The notes beneath the pieces were generated by a model, which worked only from the letters and a program-made list of their open reading frames with translations, searched no databases and was not told the DNA's origin. A DNA stretch of 64,000 nucleotides from NCBI RefSeq assembly GCF_030403775.1, contig NZ_JAQMWQ010000014.1, forward strand, positions 62,001-126,000, given 5' to 3'. Source of the stretch: Paenibacillus sp. BSR1-1 (lineage in GTDB: Bacteria; Bacillota; Bacilli; Bacillales; Cytobacillaceae). Shown here piece by piece: positions 57,431 to 64,000 of this stretch (position 1 is the stretch's first letter; each line of letters opens with the position of its first letter). A program made the position numbers and the translations under genes.

Positions 57431-58750
57431 TTGGCTACTAAGCATGAACAAATATTACAATACATTGATGGACTTCCAATCGGTGAAAAAATATCAGTGC
57501 GGCAAATCGCCAAGGCGATGACGGTAAGTGAAGGAACAGCCTATCGTGCGATTAAAGAAGCAGAAAATAAAGGCTATGTCAGCACGATTGAACGAGTTGG
57601 AACGATTAGAATTGAACGAAAAAAGAAGGAAAATATTGAAAAGCTCACATTTGCCGAAGTGGTAAACATTGTTGACGGTCAGGTTCTGGGCGGACGAGCA
57701 GGATTGCATAAAACCCTTAATAAATTTGTTATTGGTGCGATGAAATTAGAGGCTATGATGCGCTACACTGAGGCTGGTAATCTGTTAATTGTCGGGAACC
57801 GGACACAGGCACATGAACTTGCCCTGAAGGCTGGTGCAGCTGTCCTTATTACAGGTGGATTTGATACGGAGGACCATGTTAAAAAATTAGCGGATAAACT
57901 GGAACTGCCGGTCATCTCCACCAGTTATGATACGTTTACGGTTGCCACAATGATAAACCGGGCTATTTATGACCAGTTAATCAAAAAAGAAATTATTTTG
58001 GTGGAAGATATTTTAACTCCTATTTCCGAAACCTTCTTTCTAAAAACCTCTGATAAAGTGTCAAAATGGCATGAATTAAATCAGCAAACGACACATAGCC
58101 GTTATCCTGTAGTTGACCAAAACATGAAGATTCAAGGAATGGTGACGAGTAAGGATGTGTTAGGTCAAGATGGAGATACTTCAATCGATAAGATTATGAC
58201 CAAACATCCAATGACTGTAAATGGGAAAACAAGTGTTGCTTCCACTGCCCATATGATGGTGTGGGAAGGAATTGAGGTTCTTCCTGTTGCGGATGATTCC
58301 AACCGTTTGGAAGGCTTGATTAGCAGGCAGGATGTCTTAAAAGCACTTCAAATGAACCAAAGACAGCCTCAAGTTGGCGAAACGATTGATGATATCGTAA
58401 CCAATCAGATGGTGCTAATGCAGGGAAGGACCAAAGGGGAAGATGTATTTTCTTGCGAAGTAACCCCGCAAATGACGAACCATCTTGGGACGATTTCCTA
58501 TGGTGTATTCACGACCATTGTCTCGGATGCTGCGAATCGAGTGCTCAGAAGCTACAAAAAAGGGGACCTCGTTGTAGAGAACATGACCATCTACTTTATT
58601 AAACCCGTTCAAATGGAAAGCAGGCTGGAGGTTTTTCCGAAAATATTGGAAGTAGGCCGTAAGTTTGGGAAAGTGGATGTAGAAGTGTACAATGAAGGCG
58701 TCCTAGTTGGAAAAGCGATGATGATGTGCCAGCTGATAGATAGAAATTAA
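57431..58750 (+). CDS. ytoI: CBS-hotdog transcription factor-like protein YtoI
   Basis: 439-aa four-part protein: an N-terminal winged helix (about 10-65, SVRQIAKAMTVSEGTAYRAI), a DRTGG domain (about 75-185), two CBS domains (about 190-310, ITSKD-type motifs GMVTSKDVLGQ and GLISRQDVLKA) and a C-terminal hotdog thioesterase-like fold (about 335-435). A nucleotide-sensing regulator is inferred; targets are unknown. TTG start after AAAGGGTG. Confidence 0.88.
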   Translation: MATKHEQILQYIDGLPIGEKISVRQIAKAMTVSEGTAYRAIKEAENKGYVSTIERVGTIRIERKKKENIEKLTFAEVVNIVDGQVLGGRAGLHKTLNKFVIGAMKLEAMMRYTEAGNLLIVGNRTQAHELALKAGAAVLITGGFDTEDHVKKLADKLELPVISTSYDTFTVATMINRAIYDQLIKKEIILVEDILTPISETFFLKTSDKVSKWHELNQQTTHSRYPVVDQNMKIQGMVTSKDVLGQDGDTSIDKIMTKHPMTVNGKTSVASTAHMMVWEGIEVLPVADDSNRLEGLISRQDVLKALQMNQRQPQVGETIDDIVTNQMVLMQGRTKGEDVFSCEVTPQMTNHLGTISYGVFTTIVSDAANRVLRSYKKGDLVVENMTIYFIKPVQMESRLEVFPKILEVGRKFGKVDVEVYNEGVLVGKAMMMCQLIDRN

Positions 58751-58765
58751 TAATATTGACCAAAT

Positions 58766-58800
58766 AAAAGCCGCTTCCTGTGAACGAAGCGGCTTTTAAC
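58766..58800. terminator. Bidirectional terminator between ytoI and ytpI
   Basis: Perfect stem AAAAGCCGCTTC / GAAGCGGCTTTT. Confidence 0.88.
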
Positions 58801-58802
58801 TT

Positions 58803-59111
58803 TTATTTTTGCATATCAAGCTCTTTTGCTTCCTCAATGGCAAAAGGGAGGTAATGTTTGTATTTTTTGTATCCAATCCAGCTGAATAAAGCTCCATAGA
58901 TTATAAAAATTGCGGCAACGATGTAAGTGCCTGTTGACTGAGATACAAATAACGAATTTATCCCAAAAAAGAAAACGAAAAGCCCTAGGGCAATATTTGA
59001 TTTAGCAGAAAGCCATTTCTTTTCAACTAAACGGTTGCTTCGAATGTATTTTGTTTTATAAAATATATAAAAAGCAAATAATATGACGATTAAAAAGGCA
59101 AAAACTAGCAT
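58803..59111 (-). CDS. ytpI: YtpI-family membrane protein
   Basis: 102 aa with three membrane helices (about 2-19, 41-60 and 66-84) and a charged C-terminus. Function is unknown. ATG at 59111 has GGAGG 8 nt upstream, which fixes the start. Divergent from nrnA. Confidence 0.85.
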   Translation of the reverse strand: MLVFAFLIVILFAFYIFYKTKYIRSNRLVEKKWLSAKSNIALGLFVFFFGINSLFVSQSTGTYIVAAIFIIYGALFSWIGYKKYKHYLPFAIEEAKELDMQK

Positions 59112-59197
59112 GATCTGTTCCTCCATGTTTAAAATCATCTATTATTGTAACTTTTATTTTTAAAAAACGCCATATTTCGTTGTAAAAAGGAGATCGT

Positions 59198-60133
59198 ATG
59201 AAAGAGAAAATTTTGGAAACGATTGAACAATATGAAACGATTATTGTCCATCGTCATGTGCGCCCAGACCCAGATGCCTATGGCTCCCAAGGTGGATTAG
59301 TTGCGATTTTGCAAGCATCCTATCCGGAGAAAAAGATTTATGCAGTTGGACAAGAAGAACCAACCCTGCACTATATGCGCCGGCTTGATGTGATTGAGGA
59401 TAAGGTCTATAAAGGCGCTTTAGTCATTGTATGTGATACAGCCAACCAAGAAAGAATCTGTGATAAGCGCTATACTTTAGGAGATAAGCTCATTAAAATT
59501 GATCATCATCCAAATGAAGACCCGTATGGTGACTTATTATGGGTCGAAACGAGCGCAAGTTCATGCAGTGAAATGGTTTATGAATTTTATCTGTATGGAA
59601 AAGATAAAGGTTTAAAAATGAATGATGAAGCAGCACGGCTGTTGTTTGCTGGAATTGTCGGGGATACAGGAAGATTTTTGTTTCCTAGTTCAACAGAAAA
59701 GACATTCACCTATGCTGGGGAATTAATTCATTACAATTTCTCGCGGACTGAGCTATTTGATAAAATGTACGAATTGGATGCCAATATTATAAAGCTAAAA
59801 GGGTACATATTACAGAACTTCGGGTTACATGAAAATGGCGTAGCTTCTGTGAAGTTAACTAAAGAATTAATTGCTGAATACGATGCAAGGCCTGCTGAGG
59901 CATCTCTTCTTGTTGGGATATTAGGTGATGTAAAAGGGATTAAAGCATGGGTATTCTTTATTGAGGAAAACGACCAAATTCGCGTACGATTACGTTCAAA
60001 GGGTCCTGTCATTAATACGGTTGCCAGAAAGTTTAAAGGTGGCGGCCATCCGCTTGCGGCCGGCGCGTCCATCTATTCATGGGACGAGGTAAGCCAAGTC
60101 ATTAAAGAATTAGAGGAAGTATGTAAAAGTTAA
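59198..60133 (+). CDS. nrnA: NanoRNase / pAp phosphatase NrnA
   Basis: 311-aa DHH-DHHA1 phosphoesterase that degrades 2-5-nt RNA and pAp. HRHVRPDPDAYGSQGG, IVCDTANQERI, KIDHHPNEDPYGD and GIVGDTGRFLFP hold the manganese ligands; FKGGGHPLAAGAS is the DHHA1 signature. AAAGGAGA ribosome site. Confidence 0.95.
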   Translation: MKEKILETIEQYETIIVHRHVRPDPDAYGSQGGLVAILQASYPEKKIYAVGQEEPTLHYMRRLDVIEDKVYKGALVIVCDTANQERICDKRYTLGDKLIKIDHHPNEDPYGDLLWVETSASSCSEMVYEFYLYGKDKGLKMNDEAARLLFAGIVGDTGRFLFPSSTEKTFTYAGELIHYNFSRTELFDKMYELDANIIKLKGYILQNFGLHENGVASVKLTKELIAEYDARPAEASLLVGILGDVKGIKAWVFFIEENDQIRVRLRSKGPVINTVARKFKGGGHPLAAGASIYSWDEVSQVIKELEEVCKS

Positions 60134-60137
60134 TTCG

Positions 60138-60173
60138 AAAAAATCGGTCCCAATTACATGGACCGATTTTTTT
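60138..60173. terminator. Bidirectional terminator between nrnA and ytrI
   Basis: Stem AAATCGGTCC / GGACCGATTT with A and T runs. Confidence 0.9.
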
Positions 60174-60675
60174 ATTCGTCAAATTTCAGCTCTACTTGAA
60201 TGGAGAGGGTGGTATAAATGACCATTTCCGTAACCTTGAGCTTATATCTTTTTTCATTGATTTTCAACGGCTTGTTTTCAATGATTTTTTTCAGGAGGTC
60301 CTTGCTTTTGTATACAGTGTCTAAGTCCTTGGCAAGCATGATACTTAATTCATCCCTAACTGCCTCTTCTGTTTGAAAGGTACTAAAATAATCAAGCTTA
60401 TACTTTTCATAATTGGTGATTTTAATGTTTATTTTTTGAACTGTAATTTTTTCTAAGTTCCGCTTGTTTAAGTCCTTATATTCTTCCTGCCAAATTTTCT
60501 TTTCTTTATTTAAATCAGAAATATTATCTTGGAGGCTAAGGATTTGTTTTGAATACTTCTCCTGCCAAACTCCGTGTATATATAAAAAAATGCACCAGCT
60601 AATCGCGCCGCCAATTACCATTCCAGAAAAAAATCGCTGCCAGGAGGGCCTGCGGTAATAGGGAGGGATTCTCAT
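60172..60675 (-). CDS. ytrI: Sporulation membrane protein YtrI
   Basis: 167 aa. N-terminal RIPPYYRRPSWQRFFSG, one membrane helix (about 18-38), a coiled coil (about 45-85) and an extracytoplasmic domain. In B. subtilis it is a mother-cell gene needed for full spore resistance. Its ATG overlaps the ytrH stop (ATGA); AGGAG lies upstream within ytrH. Confidence 0.9.
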   Translation of the reverse strand: MRIPPYYRRPSWQRFFSGMVIGGAISWCIFLYIHGVWQEKYSKQILSLQDNISDLNKEKKIWQEEYKDLNKRNLEKITVQKINIKITNYEKYKLDYFSTFQTEEAVRDELSIMLAKDLDTVYKSKDLLKKIIENKPLKINEKRYKLKVTEMVIYTTLSIQVELKFDE

Positions 60676-61010
60676 GATGAAATATGCTCCTGGGTCAGCC
60701 AATTGATGATAAGCGCTCCAGTCTGAGCACCGCCTAATGCCGAAAGAATAAGTAAAAATTGTTTAAAAAGATCTCTTGTTTCTGCATTAAGGATTCCCCT
60801 CTCAAAACTATACACAGTATCAAAGGTTCCGCCAATCGCCGCGACGATAGCCCAGATTCTTAATGCAGAAGATAAGCGATACACCGTAGTTAAGGGGGGT
60901 TGTCCAGTTAAGAAAGAAGCAATCCCTCCGATCAATGCTCCTCCAAGAATGACTCCTAAGGCAATAAAATAGCTTTCAATAAACGCAGGAAAAAAACCGA
61001 TTTCTTTCAT
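60672..61010 (-). CDS. ytrH: Sporulation membrane protein YtrH
   Basis: 112 aa, about three membrane helices with Gly-rich first helix (ALGVILGGALIGGIASFL). Mother-cell sporulation protein by homology and synteny (ytrH-ytrI beside dnaE). Start taken at MKEIGFFPAF, with GGGGCGG 8 nt upstream; a longer start at 61049 is possible. Confidence 0.88.
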   Translation of the reverse strand: MKEIGFFPAFIESYFIALGVILGGALIGGIASFLTGQPPLTTVYRLSSALRIWAIVAAIGGTFDTVYSFERGILNAETRDLFKQFLLILSALGGAQTGALIINWLTQEHISS

Positions 61011-61091
61011 TCCTTCATCCGCCCCTATAAAAATAGTCCTTATATTCATCTATATGGACAAACCATTGTAATTATGTTCAATTTGAGAACT

Positions 61092-61240
61092 ATCTAGCTG
61101 CAGCGCCTAGGGGCTCGCAGGTCTACAGCCAATCCGTCATTAAGGTTAAAAAACAACCTTCAAGCCGGCTCGTCTTATCCTTGTCGCCCCTGTGAAAAAA
61201 TGAACTACTTTTTTCCTTTGGCAAGGCGCTTCCGCTTTTT
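61092..61240. repeat. Bacillaceae intergenic repeat (CTAGCTGCAGCGCCTAGGGG type)
   Basis: Begins CTAGCTGCAGCGCCTAGGGG and ends AAGGCGCTTCCGCTTTT, with CAATCCGTCATTAAGG and CTTATCCTTGTCGCCCC inside. I recognise this arrangement as a frequent Bacillus intergenic repeat. About 25 extra bases (GAAAAAATGAACTACTTTTTTC region, 61194-61218) that form their own hairpin appear to interrupt the usual right end. It lies between ytrH and dnaE. Confidence 0.7.
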
Positions 61241-61323
61241 AAATTAAAATGAGAACATATTTTCCTTTTTTAGTATGAAGTCCTATAATAGATAGTGAGA
61301 TAATTTATAAGGGTGTGACGTTA

Positions 61324-64000
61324 ATGTCTTTTATTCACCTTCATGTATATAGTGCGTATAGTTTGTTGACAAGCACTGCTTCTGTCCCGGAATTAATCAA
61401 AAACGCTCAATCAAAGGGCTTTCGGGCACTTGCCTTAACCGACAGAAATGTGATGTATGGCACCATTGAATTTTATAAGCTCTGTAAAAAGAATAATATA
61501 AAACCGATTATCGGCTTAACCGTGGATGTTGCCAGTGAAATAAACGAAAACGAAGCATATCCACTCGTGCTGCTTGCCGAAAATGACCGTGGTTTTAAAA
61601 ATCTTTTAAAAATATCCAGTGCTGTTCAAACAAAAGTAGAAAATGGGATACCGCTAAAATGGCTAAAGCATTATTCTGATGGGTTGATTGCCATTACACC
61701 GGGACTTGAAGGCGAAATCGAACAGCTTTTATTAAAGGGCAGCGAGGAATTGGCCTGTGTATTAATTAGAAAATTAACCGAAATTTTCGGCAGCGGCAAC
61801 TTTTTCTTATCGCTGCAAAATCATCAGCTTGAGCAAGAGTTAACTATCCGGAATCTGCTTCAGTCTGTTTCGAGAGAAATGAATATCCCCATGGTTGCCT
61901 CCAATCGTGTCCATTATTTAGAAAAAGAAGATACCTTTGCTCACGAATGTTTGCTGGCGATTAAAAATGGTGATAAATTGCAGGATGATCATAGGCAGAA
62001 ATTGGGAAGTGATCAATTCTATTTAAAAACGACAGCAGAAATGATAGATGCTTTCTCAGAGGTTCCAGAAGCTTTAGAAAATGCTTTGAATATTGCCGAT
62101 AGATGTCAGGTAAATATTGAATTAAATAAAACCTATTTGCCCACTTTTCCGACGGAAAATGGGATACCCGCAGAGGAATACCTTGAAATGCTTTGTAAAA
62201 AAGGCCTTCTCGAACGCTTTTCCTCTCCTAACGAAGAGTACTATAACCGGTTATTCTATGAATTAGAAGTAATTAAACGAATGAAGTTTAGCAATTATTT
62301 TTTAATTGTCTGGGATTTTATGAAATATGCCCGTGAAAATGGAATATTAACAGGCCCTGGAAGGGGATCTGCAGCAGGATCTCTAGTTGCATATGTTTTA
62401 TATATTACCGATGTTGATCCATTAACACATGATTTGTTATTTGAACGTTTTTTAAATCCAGAGCGGATTTCTATGCCAGATATTGATATCGATTTTCCAG
62501 ATCATCGCCGTGATGAAGTAATTGAATATGTTGCAAACAAATACGGAGAACTTCATGTCGCGCAAATCGTTACATTTGGGACACTTGCTGCCAAGGCAGC
62601 ATTAAGAGATGTAGGCAGGGTATTCGGCTTGAATTCAAAAGAGCTCGAGCAATTATCAAGGTTTATCCCTTCCCGGTTAGGAATTAATATCCAATCTGCC
62701 TACAATGAATCAGAGGAGTTTCAGCGGTTTGTTCAGGAATCTTCGATAAATCGAAAACTTTTTGAAACAGCATTAAAGCTGGAAGGGCTGCCCCGCCATA
62801 CCTCTACACATGCTGCTGGGGTGGTTATAAGTGAAAAGCAGCTCATAGAGTTAGTTCCGATTCAAAAGGGCTCAAACAATGTCTATCTAACCCAATACTC
62901 AATGGAACACTTAGAAGAGATTGGTTTGCTAAAGATGGATTTTTTAGGACTTCGGAATCTATCGCTTATAGAATCCATTTTATCTTCTATATCACGTCAT
63001 ACAGGAAAGAATCTGGATATCAGGTCGATTCCATTAGAGGATTCAACTGTTTTCGACCTATTGTCAAAAGGGGAAACGACAGGAATTTTCCAGCTGGAAT
63101 CAGAAGGGATGAGAAAGGTTTTAACACGATTAAAGCCATCAAGATTTGAAGATATTGTTGCAGTTAATGCACTTTATCGGCCAGGCCCAATGGAGAATAT
63201 CCCGCTGTTTATAGACAGGAAACATGGCAGTCAGTCAGTTGAATACCCGCATCCGGATCTCCAGCCAATTCTTGAGAATACATATGGCGTCATAGTTTAC
63301 CAAGAACAAATAATGCAAATTGCTTCGAAAATGGCTGGGTTTTCACTCGGGGAAGCAGATTTGTTAAGAAGGGCTGTCGGGAAAAAGCAAAAAGAGGTAC
63401 TGGACAAAGAGCGCCATCATTTTGTTCAGGGAGCGCTAAAAAAAGGATACAATCTATCACTAGCCAATGACATTTATGATTTAATTGTTCGATTTGCCAA
63501 TTATGGATTCAATAGAAGCCATGCGGTAGCCTATAGTATGATTGCATATCAGCTTGCCTATTTAAAAGCAAATTTTCCAGTGTATTTCATGGCTGGATTA
63601 CTGACATCTGCTATTGGAAATGAGGTTAAAATCGCGCAATACATTATGGAAACAAAGCAGAAGGATATCGTCATTCTGCCCCCGTCCATTAATCAGAGCG
63701 GTTATTCCTTTTTAGTTGAAAAAGGGGCCATCCGCTATAGCCTTGCAGCGATTAAAAGTGTTGGCGGCACCGCTTTAAAAGAAATTTTTCAAACAAGGAA
63801 AACAAAGAAGTTTCTGAACTTATTTGATTTTTGTATCCGGGTTTCCTCGAAAGCAATAAATCGGAAAACACTGGAGTCTCTCGTTCATTCCGGAAGCTTC
63901 GATGAATTTGGCGAGGATCGTGCCGTACTACTTGCCAGTTTGGATGTTGCCATAGAACATGCCCAAATATTCAAACCAGATGATTCTAATCAATTTGATT
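61324..64000 (+). CDS. dnaE: DNA polymerase III subunit alpha DnaE, 5' part
   Basis: First 892 codons of a protein near 1,110 aa; the end is outside the window. It is the lagging-strand/primer-extending polymerase of Bacillus. An N-terminal PHP domain (FIHLHVYSAYSLL) leads to the polymerase core: GPGRGSAAGSLVAY, the catalytic PDIDIDFPD, and HAAGVV and YQEQIM segments. The PHP strand has Tyr where B. subtilis DnaE has His (LQVHS). TATAAT at 61284 may be its -10; the -35 is poor. Ribosome site AAGGGTG. Confidence 0.97.
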   Translation, partial: MSFIHLHVYSAYSLLTSTASVPELIKNAQSKGFRALALTDRNVMYGTIEFYKLCKKNNIKPIIGLTVDVASEINENEAYPLVLLAENDRGFKNLLKISSAVQTKVENGIPLKWLKHYSDGLIAITPGLEGEIEQLLLKGSEELACVLIRKLTEIFGSGNFFLSLQNHQLEQELTIRNLLQSVSREMNIPMVASNRVHYLEKEDTFAHECLLAIKNGDKLQDDHRQKLGSDQFYLKTTAEMIDAFSEVPEALENALNIADRCQVNIELNKTYLPTFPTENGIPAEEYLEMLCKKGLLERFSSPNEEYYNRLFYELEVIKRMKFSNYFLIVWDFMKYARENGILTGPGRGSAAGSLVAYVLYITDVDPLTHDLLFERFLNPERISMPDIDIDFPDHRRDEVIEYVANKYGELHVAQIVTFGTLAAKAALRDVGRVFGLNSKELEQLSRFIPSRLGINIQSAYNESEEFQRFVQESSINRKLFETALKLEGLPRHTSTHAAGVVISEKQLIELVPIQKGSNNVYLTQYSMEHLEEIGLLKMDFLGLRNLSLIESILSSISRHTGKNLDIRSIPLEDSTVFDLLSKGETTGIFQLESEGMRKVLTRLKPSRFEDIVAVNALYRPGPMENIPLFIDRKHGSQSVEYPHPDLQPILENTYGVIVYQEQIMQIASKMAGFSLGEADLLRRAVGKKQKEVLDKERHHFVQGALKKGYNLSLANDIYDLIVRFANYGFNRSHAVAYSMIAYQLAYLKANFPVYFMAGLLTSAIGNEVKIAQYIMETKQKDIVILPPSINQSGYSFLVEKGAIRYSLAAIKSVGGTALKEIFQTRKTKKFLNLFDFCIRVSSKAINRKTLESLVHSGSFDEFGEDRAVLLASLDVAIEHAQIFKPDDSNQFD

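Overview
The window is a low-GC Firmicutes chromosome segment from a spore-forming member of the Bacillaceae. Evidence is an alpha/beta small acid-soluble spore protein, the sporulation proteins YtrH, YtrI, YtfJ and RefZ, the soluble FtsK-like translocase SftA, the bacillithiol-system protein YtxJ, CcpA, and gene order that follows the Bacillus subtilis ytk-ytl-ytm-ytn-yto-ytp-ytx-acu-yts-ytt region closely. The many intergenic repeats suggest a Neobacillus/Mesobacillus-type genome rather than B. subtilis itself; that genus guess is weak. It is core chromosome: I see no prophage, plasmid, CRISPR, restriction system or intact insertion sequence.

Layout. 1-9 kb: 3' part of D-amino acid transaminase, YtkP, RNA ligase-type phosphodiesterase YtlP, lipid kinase YtlR, pullulanase, kinase-like YtmP, YtzH, TrmB, YtnP and YtzB. 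9-17 kb: aminopeptidase YtoP, a DUF84 NTPase, YtpP, YtpQ, SftA, MurC and a convergent M29 aminopeptidase. 17-26 kb: the ytxGHJ stress operon with SigB-like and SigH-like promoters, AroA, CcpA, then acetyl-CoA synthetase acsA divergent from its regulators acuABC. 26-35 kb: a class A penicillin-binding protein, T-box-controlled tyrS, rpsD with a structured leader, diguanylate cyclase DgcP, methionine sulfoxide reductase YtsP and RefZ. 35-46 kb: EzrA, the NifZ/ThiI thiolation pair, a SASP, acyl-CoA synthetase MbcS, RarD, a second NAD kinase, SppA with its RDD partner, and YtfI/YtfJ. 46-64 kb: Tpx, YtxK, AckA, an EcsC protein, MoaB, a universal stress protein, a Gly/Phe/Tyr repeat protein, alanine dehydrogenase, PepQ, YtkL, YtoI, YtpI, NrnA, YtrI/YtrH and the first 892 codons of DnaE.

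Functional themes are acetate and carbon overflow control (CcpA, AckA with a cre site upstream of its promoter, AcsA-AcuABC, MbcS), cell wall and division (MurC, PBP, SftA, EzrA, RefZ), tRNA modification and charging (TrmB, ThiI/NifZ, TyrS) and sporulation.

The least ordinary content is between genes. Two arrays with the same 52-bp period but unrelated sequence are present, one (7 units) inside the tyrS leader after the T-box terminator, the other (8 units) downstream of ald. Both are built of hyphenated palindromes. A family of about 166-bp elements with inverted ends occurs four times (one reduced to a 49-bp hairpin, one inserted in the ackA leader). A GC-rich element beginning GTTGATTGGAGCG occurs in three lengths. 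An unidentified structured RNA with its own promoter and terminator lies behind pepQ on the minus strand.
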